Below, one piece after another: positions 1-8,806 of a stretch of 58,911 bases of DNA (position 1 is the stretch's first letter; every line of letters begins with the position of its first letter). The translations under genes were made by a program, and so were the position numbers. The stretch spans positions 1 through 58,911 of the forward strand of contig JAAVIA010000010.1 in assembly GCA_014799405.1 (NCBI GenBank), read 5' to 3'. The notes under the pieces are model-generated. The model made no database searches, was not told the origin of the DNA, and saw only the letters and a list, made by a program, of their open reading frames with translations. This DNA comes from Lachnospiraceae bacterium (GTDB lineage Bacteria; Bacillota; Clostridia; Lachnospirales; Lachnospiraceae).

Positions 1-506
1 ATCTGCAAAATTGCAAATTCCGTAGGTGTCAGTGTAACAGGTTCTTCGTTCAGGTAACATTCGTGCGTTTTGATATTCAGCATAATATCGGAATGTGAAA
101 TAACATCGGATTCCTCTTCTTCAGTATGAGCCGTATTATATCGCTTGTATCGCCTAAGCTGTGCTTTCACTCTCGCCACCAGTTCCAAAGGACGGAACGG
201 TTTTGTGATATAATCATCAGCTCCAAAAGTCAGTCCGGTAATCTTGTCAGTTTCCGAATCTTTTGCCGTCAGCATAATGATGGGAAATGTGTAATTATCA
301 CGGATTTTTTGACAAAGAGTAAAACCGTCCATCTCCGGCATCATGATATCCAGTATGGCAAAATCAATTTTCACTTCGCCTGCACATTTGAGGGCGTCCT
401 TTGGCGAATAGAACTTGAACACCTCATAATTTTCGTTCTTCAAATATACTTCAATAAGATCAGCAATTTCATGTTCATCATCAACAACCAATATTTTATC
501 TGACAT
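1..506 (-). CDS. VanR-type two-component response regulator (partial, C-terminus beyond window)
   Basis: OmpR/PhoB-family response regulator, read on the minus strand from ATG at 506 and still open at the window edge. The receiver domain begins MSDKILVVDDEHEIADL, with the acidic pocket (DDE), the phospho-acceptor in FAILDIMMPEMDG, the switch Thr in MLTAKDSE, and K in ADDYITKPFRP. A linker (LELVARVKAQLRRYKR) leads to the start of a winged-helix domain (PVTLTPTEFAILQ). The wording is very close to VanR of glycopeptide-resistance clusters, but many Lachnospiraceae carry VanR-like regulators without resistance genes. The partner kinase would lie to the left of the window. No van ligase or hydrolase is visible. 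Confidence 0.9.
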   Translation of the reverse strand, partial: MSDKILVVDDEHEIADLIEVYLKNENYEVFKFYSPKDALKCAGEVKIDFAILDIMMPEMDGFTLCQKIRDNYTFPIIMLTAKDSETDKITGLTFGADDYITKPFRPLELVARVKAQLRRYKRYNTAHTEEEESDVISHSDIMLNIKTHECYLNEEPVTLTPTEFAILQ

Positions 507-589
507 AAGCTTTCTGCTCCCTCCGGTAAATTATGTGTTATAATACGCAGCATACCACGAATATACCTTTTGGCTTTATAAGATGGAAT

Positions 590-1201
590 TTATATGCCTC
601 CGGCTAAAACTGTAAACCCTATTATTCCGAATATAGTGATGACTACATAAGATATTATATTCCTTAACTTTATCACATCTTTTCTATTGACTACCAAATA
701 CAGAATAACTCCAATAACTATTTTCATAATTACTGCCGGAATCATATGGGAGTAATCTTTGATATGAATTACATTATCCACTCCTTCTGCCGTAAAAACA
801 GCCGGAAGCAGATTCATCCCAAAGTATTTTAGTTTACTATTCTCTTGATTTGCAAAAAAAGCACCAAGTCCGAACACTGCTCCTGCAATGAAGGCAACGA
901 CAGTCCAAAATAAAGCACCTTCAGCAAAAGAAAAAGCGTGATGGTTCATTACAGCCTCAAAAATATAGTAGCCATAAACACAACCTAACAAGCACACAAT
1001 CGTGTTAGCGATAGACTGTAACCGGTTTCCCTTTTCAAAATAACTCAGCAAAAATGCAGGAATTAGCCAAACTGCACCTGAATTCGCAAGAAAATTCAGA
1101 TTCATTGGAAGATACTTTTACCCAATCAATGTCAGTACTCCTACAGCAAATCCAAGTATGATTGCCAAAATATATTTTTTTATGGATTTCATAGATTTCA
1201 T
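590..1201 (-). pseudogene. DUF6518-like integral membrane protein interrupted by an in-frame stop
   Basis: An AGGAGG site seven bases before ATG 1201 starts MKSMKSIKKYILAIILGFAV, a typical first membrane helix. After ...GVLTLIG the frame meets TAA (1118-1120, codon 28) and continues in the same frame as KYLPMNLNFLANSGAVWLIP, then four to five more hydrophobic helices to a stop at 590. One CAA-to-TAA change would explain the break. The downstream part (ATG 1105, 171 aa) has no ribosome site of its own, so it would need re-initiation or readthrough. Family assignment to DUF6518 is from memory of its pattern and is moderate. Function unknown. Alternatives are a sequencing error or a recoded stop. 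Confidence 0.7.
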
Positions 1202-1219
1202 GATTTATCCTCCTAATCT

Positions 1220-1279
1220 CGACTTGTTTCATCCATTATTTTTGAAAATGGACGATTCCGTCATGGGACTGTCCACTCA
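1220..1279 (-). repeat. 60-bp repeat copy 1 (hairpin-forming, terminator-like)
   Basis: Shows 51 of 60 identical bases to 3027-3086 in the same orientation. It contains an imperfect stem (GGACGATTCC / GGGACTGTCC) and, read on the minus strand, is followed by TTTTC, so it could end transcription of the XRE remnant. Function beyond that is unknown. Confidence 0.75.
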
Positions 1280-1283
1280 TTTT

Positions 1284-1510
1284 ATTGTTCCTTGCTTTCC
1301 GGCACAGCTTCCATAATATCTCCAAAATCACAGTTTAGATATTCGCATATATTAAGCAAAACAGGAAGTGTGACATTTTCGTTTTTCCCAAGTTTAGCAA
1401 AAGTGCTTTTACTTGCTCCCACCGCTTCTCTTAATTGGCTTTTCTTCATCCCTTAAAAGTTTCCACTGAGTCTTTTCCCTGACTTCCAAACAAACATAAT
1501 AGTATAATAA
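1284..1510 (-). pseudogene. XRE-family HTH regulator remnant (frameshifted or N-truncated)
   Basis: The minus strand reads MKKSQLREAVGASKSTFAKL and continues through NENVTLPVLLNICEYLNCDF to GDIMEAVPESKEQ and a stop at 1284. This is the second half of the short Cro/C1-type regulators that usually begin xxxLWKLLIDxDMKKxxL. The missing first part (TQWKLLRD) is present just upstream, at about 1455-1480, but in another frame. An in-frame TAA precedes the ATG. Upstream, a short open frame reads MKRNLFFVSLFIILIIILLC, a lone hydrophobic segment ending at the same place. DNA binding is unlikely without helix 1. A young pseudogene is the best reading. Confidence 0.6.
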
Positions 1511-1676
1511 TTAGAATAATAAATAAACTGACAAAAAACAAATTTCTCTTCATAAAATAATCCCATGTATATTTCTCAATTCAAATATATTCATAGACTA
1601 ATTTCCCAATTCATTTATTCGCTTCTGAATCGAAAGTAGACAAGACCTCATAAAAACCTCCACACAATCCCGATTG

Positions 1677-2282
1677 TTAATATCCCAAATCCTCGTGGAC
1701 CAAAATCACTTCAAATTCACCTGTCATCGGCTTTCCCCATAAAACCGAAAGTCCGCGGCAAATTCGTTCCGGGCTCTTGCAGTCATAACATTTGTCGCAT
1801 TTCACTGCACAGGGGGTTTTTGCGCCAACCCTTCTGGCATTCAAAGGAGAAGCAATATTTCTGGCCCGCCATAAGGCACTGTCATAATCTTTTTCTAATT
1901 TATTTTTTCCAATTACCAGATACACCTTTTCATGACCGTAGAAAATAGAAGCCACACGGTTACAATTGCCATCAATATTGATGATTTCGCCTGTTTCCGC
2001 CAATCCGTTTACAGAAGAAATGTAAATCGCCGCTTGATTGGCAGCCATTCTGACCTCCGTACTTGTTTTTCCTTCTGGTATCCTCTGATGCCAAAACACT
2101 GTGTTATGGTTCTGGAGTGCTTCAAACAGCTTAATTTGTTCAAGCGATACAGAACCTCCAAACCCAACTGTCTGGTTATCAATTTGTGTGTCTAAATATG
2201 TTACCGCTTCGGCAGCTGTTTCAAAGGTCGTTACCGTATACCCTCTGTCCTTCAGGTTTTTTTCAACAATAGAAAAATCCAT
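1677..2282 (-). CDS. LUD-domain protein (LutC/YkgG-like, DUF162)
   Basis: 201-aa soluble protein of the LUD superfamily, whose best-known members (LutB/LutC) take part in lactate oxidation. Visible landmarks are the glycine-rich VGFGGSVSLEQIKLFEAL near residue 40, SVNGLAETGEIINIDG near 90, and the C-terminal SPLNARRVGAKTPC followed by a cysteine cluster (CAVKCDKCYDCKSPERIC). That cluster suggests a bound Fe-S centre or metal in this stand-alone subfamily. ATG 2282 is preceded by AAAGGAT. No LutA or LutB neighbour is present, so a lactate role is not supported here. The stand-alone form is common in clostridia and its substrate is unknown. Confidence 0.8.
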   Translation of the reverse strand: MDFSIVEKNLKDRGYTVTTFETAAEAVTYLDTQIDNQTVGFGGSVSLEQIKLFEALQNHNTVFWHQRIPEGKTSTEVRMAANQAAIYISSVNGLAETGEIINIDGNCNRVASIFYGHEKVYLVIGKNKLEKDYDSALWRARNIASPLNARRVGAKTPCAVKCDKCYDCKSPERICRGLSVLWGKPMTGEFEVILVHEDLGY

Positions 2283-2331
2283 TCGTTTTTATCCTTTCTG
2301 TGAAACACAAATCCCGATTTATATTAATTGA

Positions 2332-3000
2332 CTAATTTACTTCAATATGATTTATATCGTAATTAACATAGTGTTGCATTTTTATGAATTGCAAGTACTC
2401 TCTTTCATCTGTTTTCAGATCCCGGAGTACCATCTTTTTGTCAAACGAAATATAGATTGCATATAAATGTCTTTCCGATATATTAGTGCACGTAACTAGT
2501 TCACAATATATTTTTTTAAGAAGGTCAGATGCGTCTATAAGTGGGAAATCCTCAAAATCAAAAACAATGGGGTACGGAATAAAGAATATTACATTTTCAT
2601 CTAGTTTTGTTTTGTCAATATTATTCTTCATTTTCTTAAATAGTTTCAGTTCACTAATTGGTTTTTGCTGATCTTCAGAAAAACAAGACTGAAACTCCAA
2701 TGCTTCATTTTGTAGCTCTGATGTTAATGCGCGAATGTCTCCTTTTCGGCTACCAATTAACTTTCCTTGTCTTTGATCAATAGGAATTTTGGCATCGAAT
2801 TTTTCTCCTGTAACAGTATCGACAAAGTCACATTCACCATGTGCCTGATTATCTAAATGAATATAGTCACCACGAAAAATCGTTTTTGATGAGTTCATTA
2901 AATCTAGAATAATTCTCTCATAGTTACCTGACTTGATTAAGTCCTTGATATCGTTGTGAATTGTAGAGTAAACGCTGTAATAGTTTTTCAGAAATTCCAT
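2332..3000 (-). CDS. Hypothetical protein, 222 aa
   Basis: Not recognised. A soluble, lysine- and acid-rich protein (MEFLKNYYSVYSTIHNDIKD...) with no signal peptide or membrane helix. GGGGGAT precedes ATG 3000 at a workable distance. It sits alone between the LUD gene and repeat copy 2, so it belongs to the 1.8-kb segment bounded by the two repeats. Coding is supported by an uninterrupted frame, even composition and a start with a ribosome site. No function is proposed. Confidence 0.6.
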   Translation of the reverse strand: MEFLKNYYSVYSTIHNDIKDLIKSGNYERIILDLMNSSKTIFRGDYIHLDNQAHGECDFVDTVTGEKFDAKIPIDQRQGKLIGSRKGDIRALTSELQNEALEFQSCFSEDQQKPISELKLFKKMKNNIDKTKLDENVIFFIPYPIVFDFEDFPLIDASDLLKKIYCELVTCTNISERHLYAIYISFDKKMVLRDLKTDEREYLQFIKMQHYVNYDINHIEVN

Positions 3001-3026
3001 TTTTATTTATCCCCCAACACAAATAC

Positions 3027-3086
3027 CGATTTGTTTCATCCATCATTTTTGAAAATAGGCAATCCCGTTATGGGACTGCCCATTCA
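3027..3086 (-). repeat. 60-bp repeat copy 2 (hairpin-forming, terminator-like)
   Basis: Partner of 1220-1279 (85% identity, same orientation, 1807 bp apart). The stem GGCAATCCC / GGGACTGCC is near-perfect and the minus strand continues TATTTTC, so it may terminate transcription that comes from lysS. The two copies enclose the XRE remnant, LUD gene and unknown gene. Confidence 0.75.
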
Positions 3087-3210
3087 TTCTATAAATTATG
3101 CGATTTTTACACCTCTGCACAAAATCCTGCACCGTTTGATGTAAGTTTGATGTAAAGATGTAAGGCTTCTCGATTTTTCGTGTCCGCAAACCCGCATAAA
3201 TACTGGGTTT

Positions 3211-4836
3211 TTAATCCTTGTTGTTAGGTAAGGATTTCATCGTCGGGAACAACAGCACATCCCTTATGGCAGGCGAATCTGTAAGCAGCATTACCAGCCT
3301 GTCAATGCCATAGCCTATACCACCTGTAGGTGGCATACCGACCTCAAGTGCATTTAAGAAATCCTCATCCGTATGGTTTGCCTCATCATCACCGGCTTCA
3401 AAGGCTGCATCCTGAGCAGCAAAACGCTCCCTTTGGTCAATCGGGTCGTTAAGCTCTGAATATGCATTACACATTTCCCATGTGTTGATGAAAAGCTCAA
3501 AACGCTCAACCTTTTCAGGGTCAGACGGTTTCTTCTTTGTAAGCGGAGAAATAGAAACCGGATGGTCCATTATAAAGGTAGGCTGAATTAGATTTTTCTC
3601 ACAAAATTCCTCAAAGAACAGATTAATAATATCTCCCTTTGTGTGCCTTGCCTCATATTCAATGTGATATTTGTCCGCAAGCTTCTTAGCCTCCTCGTCT
3701 GTCGTAACGGCATCAAAATCTACATCCGCATATTTCTTTATGGCATCGTTCATTGTCAGCCTCTCAAAAGGCTTTCCAAAATCAATCTCTATTCCGTTGT
3801 AGGTAATTACGGAGCTGCCGCACACCTTCTCGGCAAGGTGCTTGAACATTGTCTCCGTGAGCTCCATCATTCCCTCGTAATCGGTATATGCCTGATAAAG
3901 CTCCATAAGTGTAAATTCCGGATTGTGTCTTGTGTCAACACCCTCATTCCTGAATACACGTCCAATCTCATAAACTCTCTCAAGTCCGCCCACAATAAGC
4001 CTCTTAAGATAAAGCTCCAAGGATATGCGAAGCTTTACGTCCTCATCTAAGGCATTGTAATGGGTATCAAACGGTCTTGCCGCAGCGCCTCCTGCATTTG
4101 AAACAAGCATAGGGGTTTCAACCTCAATGAAGTTTCTGGTGTCTAAGAAATTACGAATTTCCTTAATAATCTTTGAACGCATAATAAATGTGTTCCTTGA
4201 TTCTTCATTCATAATCAAATCAACATATCTTTGACGATAACGCATGTCCGTATCAGTAAGTCCGTGATACTTTTCAGGAAGAATTTGCAGACTCTTGGAA
4301 AGAAGCGTTATCTCCTCAGCATGAATTGATATCTCTCCTGTCATTGTCCTGAAAATATATCCCTTTATACCGTAAATGTCACCGATATCCGACTTTTTAA
4401 ACTCTGCATAAGGTTCTTCACCGATAGCATCCCTTGCAACGTAAACCTGTATCTTTCCCTTTAAATCCTGAATATTACAAAATGATGCCTTTCCCATAAC
4501 ACGCTTAAAGAGCATACGTCCCGCAACAGACACATGTATCGGGGCTGCATCCATGATTGCTCTTTTATCGTTGTAATCCTGCTTTAATATTTCCTTGGCC
4601 TCAGCCTCATCAAGTCCTTCAACAGATGGTGCAGTCCTTCCTGCCAGAAGTTTGCTCTCATGCTCCTCATAAAGACATCTCACCTCATCCGTATGATGCG
4701 TCTGCTCATACTTTGTAATCTGGAACGGATCCCTTCCTGCATCCTGAAGATTTTTAAGCTTATCACGGCGAACCTTTAAAAGCTGATTTATATCCTGAGG
4801 CTTTGCCTGATTATTCTGATTATTATTTTCAGCCAC
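3211..4836 (-). CDS. lysS: Lysyl-tRNA synthetase, class II
   Basis: Charges tRNA-Lys with lysine in the cytoplasm. 541 aa. An N-terminal extension and OB-fold (VAGRMLFKRVMGKASFCNIQD, about 100-200) bind the anticodon. The class II core shows motif 1 around RQRYVDLIMNEE, motif 2 RVFRNEGVDTRHNPEFTLME and motif 3 GIGYGIDRLVMLLTDSPAIR. The start is GTG at 4836 after GAGAG, giving MAENNNQ. The extra Asn/Gln-rich leader and the C-terminal tail make it slightly longer than the 490-500 aa norm. It follows greA by 120 bp, a common clostridial pair. The AT-rich spacer holds a tandem repeat. Confidence 0.97.
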   Translation of the reverse strand: MAENNNQNNQAKPQDINQLLKVRRDKLKNLQDAGRDPFQITKYEQTHHTDEVRCLYEEHESKLLAGRTAPSVEGLDEAEAKEILKQDYNDKRAIMDAAPIHVSVAGRMLFKRVMGKASFCNIQDLKGKIQVYVARDAIGEEPYAEFKKSDIGDIYGIKGYIFRTMTGEISIHAEEITLLSKSLQILPEKYHGLTDTDMRYRQRYVDLIMNEESRNTFIMRSKIIKEIRNFLDTRNFIEVETPMLVSNAGGAAARPFDTHYNALDEDVKLRISLELYLKRLIVGGLERVYEIGRVFRNEGVDTRHNPEFTLMELYQAYTDYEGMMELTETMFKHLAEKVCGSSVITYNGIEIDFGKPFERLTMNDAIKKYADVDFDAVTTDEEAKKLADKYHIEYEARHTKGDIINLFFEEFCEKNLIQPTFIMDHPVSISPLTKKKPSDPEKVERFELFINTWEMCNAYSELNDPIDQRERFAAQDAAFEAGDDEANHTDEDFLNALEVGMPPTGGIGYGIDRLVMLLTDSPAIRDVLLFPTMKSLPNNKD

Positions 4837-4849
4837 TTTTATATCTCTC

Positions 4850-4954
4850 TTTCTGTGTAACTATTTTTTGTATATTTCTTTGTGTAACTACTTTCGTATA
4901 TTTCTTTATATAACTTTTTTATATGTTTCTTTATATAAACTTTTATACTTTCTG
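4850..4954. repeat. Degenerate tandem repeat, about four units of 23-26 bp
   Basis: Units beginning TTTCTTTGTGTAACTA or TTTCTTTATATAACTT follow head to tail between greA and lysS. The first two are about 26 bp and very alike; the third and fourth drift and shorten. There are no spacers, so this is not a CRISPR. It occupies the lysS leader on the minus strand and may have arisen by slippage. Confidence 0.7.
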
Positions 4955-4957
4955 AGG

Positions 4958-5437
4958 CTATTTTTTCTTGATATCAAGTATTTTGTATTGTAAATCTCCT
5001 GCCGGTGCCTCAACGGTAATGGTATCGCCAACTTTCTTTCTCATAAGTGCCATTCCAAGAGGGGACTCGTTTGAAATTTTTCCTTTCATAATGTCTGCTT
5101 CCGTAGAACCTACAATTTTGTAGTCAACAACCTCATCCATATCCATATCGTGAAGAACAACCTCGGAACCAAAGTTTACCGTTTCATGATCAAATTCGTC
5201 CTCATCAAACACTTCGGCATTTTTAAGTATTTTCTCTATTTCTTCAATTCGTGCCTCTATATCTCTCTGCTCATCCTTAGCTGCATCATACTCGGCATTC
5301 TCAGACAAGTCACCCTGCTCTCTTGCCTCTTTTATTTTCTGTGCCACTTCCTGACGTTTATTTACCTTTAAATCCTGTAATTCATCCTCTAATTCCTTTA
5401 AGCCCTGATAGCTTAACATGTTTTTCTTTTCTGCCAT
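4958..5437 (-). CDS. greA: Transcription elongation factor GreA
   Basis: Binds the RNA polymerase secondary channel and stimulates cleavage of backtracked RNA. 159 aa, the usual length. An N-terminal coiled coil (residues 1-78) carries the acidic tip in QGDLSENAEYDAAKDEQ. The C-terminal FKBP-like domain includes VVDYKIVGSTEAD and ISNESPLGMALMRKKVGDT. ATG 5437 follows GGAAGG. It lies upstream of lysS in the same direction and is probably co-transcribed. Confidence 0.97.
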   Translation of the reverse strand: MAEKKNMLSYQGLKELEDELQDLKVNKRQEVAQKIKEAREQGDLSENAEYDAAKDEQRDIEARIEEIEKILKNAEVFDEDEFDHETVNFGSEVVLHDMDMDEVVDYKIVGSTEADIMKGKISNESPLGMALMRKKVGDTITVEAPAGDLQYKILDIKKK

Positions 5438-5595
5438 AATATTGCCCTTCCTTCTTAAAATTGTTTAGAACCCTACATTTCATTATAATTAAACACTAAT
5501 CTAACGTATTATACATTACCAAATCTTTCATGTCAAACCTACTTGTAATAACATTCCGTCACAACAACCATACGACATTTAACATGCCGACATAC

Positions 5596-6282
5596 TTAAT
5601 TATCATTTGTTACATTCCCGTCACCTGTAAGCGGAATTTCCTCACCCATAAGGGTTGCCTTAGGTTTTAGAATCGCCTTGCAGAAATCCTTGGAAATAGC
5701 CAACACCTCACGCAAATCTCTATATGTCTGTCCCGAATACTTTATATCCTCGGCTGCCACACCGTATACATCAAGACCAAGCTTTTTCGCAACATAAAGG
5801 GAACGATACAAATGATACTTTTGGGTTACGATAATAATTTTTTTAGCCTTAAAAATATTCTTTGCCCTGTACATGCTCTCATAGGTTGAAAAGCCTGCAT
5901 GATCCATAAATATATCCTCAGAAGGAACCCCTGCTTTTATCGCATAGTTTTTCATAACTGCGACCTCATTGTAGTACATACTGCCATGGTCACCACTCAT
6001 AAGAAGCTTAGGCGCGCATCCCGCAAAATAAAGCTCAATCCCCCTGTCAAGCCTGTCCTGAAGCATAAGGCTCGGCGTCTCGTTATTCTGAACCGAGGCC
6101 CCAAGCACCAAAATACAATCAACATCCTCAAGTTCTTCAGCCTGACCAGGATTTAAAATCCTATCCTTAACACTACCCCTAACGTAAAGATTCGTACCTA
6201 GAACACCCAGCCCAACCGCAGCAATAACAATCCCTATCGTTATAAAAAAATATTTAAAAAATTTTTTAATCTTGTTTTTCAT
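5596..6282 (-). CDS. YdcF/SanA-like membrane-anchored protein (DUF218)
   Basis: 228 aa with a basic N-terminus and one membrane helix (about residues 10-30), then an extracytoplasmic DUF218 domain: ILVLGASVQNNETPSLMLQD, LLMSGDHGSMYYNEVAVMKN, and a GFSTYESMYRAKNIF to IIVTQKYHLYRSLY stretch typical of the fold. Gram-positive and E. coli SanA/YdcF relatives are linked to envelope integrity and vancomycin tolerance, with no settled reaction. ATG 6282 follows AAAGG. It stands alone between greA and a large palindrome. Confidence 0.88.
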   Translation of the reverse strand: MKNKIKKFFKYFFITIGIVIAAVGLGVLGTNLYVRGSVKDRILNPGQAEELEDVDCILVLGASVQNNETPSLMLQDRLDRGIELYFAGCAPKLLMSGDHGSMYYNEVAVMKNYAIKAGVPSEDIFMDHAGFSTYESMYRAKNIFKAKKIIIVTQKYHLYRSLYVAKKLGLDVYGVAAEDIKYSGQTYRDLREVLAISKDFCKAILKPKATLMGEEIPLTGDGNVTNDN

Positions 6283-6305
6283 AAAAACCTTTCATCCATG
6301 ATTAA

Positions 6306-6515
6306 GGCTGTCGCACCGGAATTTGTGCGTATGGCTCGCCTGCCGCTACCCATGCTGCTATATACACATAAAATCGTTTGAAGACGTCGGTACTTAGGTG
6401 GTGTATTTTGACACCTTAGTACCGTTACGTCGGAGACGAGCGAAAGCGTGTTTTATGTGTATATAGCAGCATGGGTAGCGACAGGCGAGCCAAATCAAAT
6501 CTTAGTGCGACAGCC
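6306..6515. mobile_element. 210-bp imperfect palindrome, MITE-like
   Basis: Outer arms GGCTGTCGCAC (6306-6316) and GTGCGACAGCC (6505-6515) match perfectly. Inner 41-bp arms 6333-6373 and 6451-6491 match at 40 of 41 positions. A further stem lies at the centre (CGGTACTTAGGTG, 6388-6400, against 6412-6424). There is no open reading frame. The structure fits a non-autonomous inverted-repeat element or a long folded RNA. It lies between the glgB stop and the YdcF-like gene and could also block read-through. Confidence 0.75.
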
Positions 6516-6530
6516 CCGTCAATCCTCTAC

Positions 6531-8792
6531 TTAATTTGAAGTTTTTTCAATCGCCTTACCAGGCTTTGGCGGTTCTTTGTAATCGTACTTAAATATCATC
6601 ACCGAAAGCGGCGGTATCGTAAGGCTTACAGAATAATCCATTCTGTCGCTTGGCTGATCCGTTGCCATAACCTCTATATTAAGTCTGTTCATTCCTCCAA
6701 ACTCTGCCGCATCGGAATTTAGAATCTCCGTATATTTGCCCGGACACGGTACTCCAACAAGGTGGGTTGTCCTTTCAACAGGAACGAAGTTACATACAAA
6801 CAAAAGCTGGTTTTTAGCAGTTTTTCCACGTCTTACGAATGAAATAATTCCCTCCTCTGCACTGTCAACCTTTGTCCACTCAAAGCCTATCGGCTCATTA
6901 TCATTGTAGTATAATGCATCATACTCTGTGTAGATATGATTAAGCCGTTTTACAAACTCCTGCATCTTCCTGTGCATCGGCTTGTCAAGCAGGAACCAGT
7001 CAAGACTCCGCGCCTCGCTCCACTCCCTAAGCTGTGCAAATTCCTGTCCCATAAAGAGAAGCTTCTTGCCGGGATGTCCAAGCATAAAGCCATATGCCGT
7101 ACGAAGGTTTGCAAACTTATCAACCTCAAAGCCCGGCATCTTATTAATCATGGAACACTTAAGATGCACAACCTCATCATGCGATATTACAAGCACATAA
7201 TTTTCTGAGTAGGTGTAGCTTAAACTGAAGGTAAGCCTATTGTGGTTAAAGGATCTGAAATACGGGTCAAGCTTCATATACTCAAGGAAATCATTCATCC
7301 AGCCCATATTCCATTTAAAGAGGAATCCAAGACCCTTAAGTGCTGACGGAGCAGTTACTCCCGCCCATGCAGTTGATTCCTCAGCTATAAGGTATGCACC
7401 CGGGTTTCTTTCCTCCATAACAGTATTTATCTTCTGCAAAAGCTCAATTGCATCGTAATTTTCATTTCCGCCGTCCTTGTTCGGCAGCCACTGTCCGTTT
7501 TGTTTGCCATAGTCAAGATAAAGCATGGATGCAACGGCATCAACACGAAGTCCGTCAACATGGAACTTCTCAACCCAGAACAGTGCATTTGAGGTGAGGA
7601 AATTGCTTACCTCGTTTCTGCTGTAATCAAATATATATGTTCCCCAGTCAGGGTGTTCTCCCCTTCTTGAGTCAGGATGCTCATAAAGAGGCATTCCGTC
7701 AAATCTTCCAAGTCCGTGTGCATCCCTTGGAAAATGTGCAGGCACCCAGTCAAGAATAACCGATATGCCGATGGAATGCATGTAATTGACAAAATACATG
7801 AAATCCTGCGGTGTACCGTATCTGCTTGTAGGGGCATAATAATTAGTTACCTGATAGCCCCATGAGCCGTCAAAAGGATATTCGGCAATTCCCATAAGCT
7901 CGATGTGTGTGTAGCCCATATCTTTAATGTAATCACCAAGCAGCTTTGCCATTTCCCTATAGGAATAAAATCCAAAATCCGAATCCTCAACCTTCTTTTT
8001 CCATGAGCCAAGATGTACTTCATATATAGACATAGGAGCTTTGAGTCTCGAAACTCTTGTCTGTTTTTTTCTGTTTTCAATCCATTCCCCATCAGTCCAC
8101 TTGAAGTTTCTTAGATCGGCAACAATATTTGCATTTTCAGGTCTGACCTGTGTCTGATTTCCGTATGGATCTGCCTTGTATAATATTTCTCCTGTTCTAG
8201 TCTGAATCTGAAACTTATATACTGCCCCCTCATGCACATCCGGCATGAAAATCTCGTATATACCGGATGCAGAATGTATCTGCATTGGGTTAAGTGCTCC
8301 ATCCCACATATTAAAATCACCGACAATACTTACACGTCTGGCATTTGGTGCCCACACTGAAAAATAGGTTCCCTTAACACCGTCTATCGTCATCGGGTGT
8401 GCCCCCAACTTATCATATATGTCGTAATTTTTACCCTCCGCAAAAAGATATGTGTCATAGTCGGTTATAAGCGAATCAAATGCATAGCAGTCCGCTGTAA
8501 GCACCGTTGTGCCATCATGGTATTTTGTTTCAATTTTGTACTTGTTTCCTTTGTATTTCTTCTTAGGAAAATACACTCCGTAAAAGCCTTCTGCAAGCTC
8601 CTCCATAGGCACGGGATTCTTTCCGGTTACAGAAGTCACTGAAACAGACTCGGAATGCGGCCTGTAAACAGTTATAACCTGTCCCTCACCGTAGTCATGA
8701 ATGCCCATCAGATGCTTAGGTGCATTAAGCTGTCCATTCATAAGCTCGTCATACAAAACCCAGTTGACCCAATTTTGCAATCTCTTGTTCAT
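6531..8792 (-). CDS. glgB: 1,4-alpha-glucan branching enzyme (GH13)
   Basis: Makes alpha-1,6 branches in glycogen. 753 aa: an N-terminal CBM48-type region (GIHDYGEGQVITVYRPH and YFSVWAPNARRVSIVGDFN), the GH13 barrel, and a C-terminal beta domain. Catalytic landmarks are the nucleophile Asp in DGLRVDAVASMLYLDY (about 413), the acid/base Glu in YLIAEESTAWAG (about 466), and ISHDEVVHLK (about 537). ATG 8792 has GGAGG at good spacing. The tail past residue 730 is longer than usual. It starts 14 bases after the stop of the membrane gene 8807-9481, so the two are probably one transcript. No other glg genes are in the window. Confidence 0.96.
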   Translation of the reverse strand: MNKRLQNWVNWVLYDELMNGQLNAPKHLMGIHDYGEGQVITVYRPHSESVSVTSVTGKNPVPMEELAEGFYGVYFPKKKYKGNKYKIETKYHDGTTVLTADCYAFDSLITDYDTYLFAEGKNYDIYDKLGAHPMTIDGVKGTYFSVWAPNARRVSIVGDFNMWDGALNPMQIHSASGIYEIFMPDVHEGAVYKFQIQTRTGEILYKADPYGNQTQVRPENANIVADLRNFKWTDGEWIENRKKQTRVSRLKAPMSIYEVHLGSWKKKVEDSDFGFYSYREMAKLLGDYIKDMGYTHIELMGIAEYPFDGSWGYQVTNYYAPTSRYGTPQDFMYFVNYMHSIGISVILDWVPAHFPRDAHGLGRFDGMPLYEHPDSRRGEHPDWGTYIFDYSRNEVSNFLTSNALFWVEKFHVDGLRVDAVASMLYLDYGKQNGQWLPNKDGGNENYDAIELLQKINTVMEERNPGAYLIAEESTAWAGVTAPSALKGLGFLFKWNMGWMNDFLEYMKLDPYFRSFNHNRLTFSLSYTYSENYVLVISHDEVVHLKCSMINKMPGFEVDKFANLRTAYGFMLGHPGKKLLFMGQEFAQLREWSEARSLDWFLLDKPMHRKMQEFVKRLNHIYTEYDALYYNDNEPIGFEWTKVDSAEEGIISFVRRGKTAKNQLLFVCNFVPVERTTHLVGVPCPGKYTEILNSDAAEFGGMNRLNIEVMATDQPSDRMDYSVSLTIPPLSVMIFKYDYKEPPKPGKAIEKTSN

Positions 8793-8806
8793 ATAATACC
8801 TCCATT

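Noticed and set aside
1..506. Vancomycin resistance locus
   Set aside because: Only a VanR-like regulator is visible, with no van ligase, dehydrogenase or peptidase. Such regulators are common without resistance.
3090..3210. Attachment site or integrase end next to lysS
   Set aside because: The stretch with CATCAAACTTACATCAAACG looks like the tail of some recombinase genes, but no motif or frame supports it.
4850..4954. CRISPR array
   Set aside because: Units are contiguous, of drifting length, without unique spacers, and no cas gene is present.
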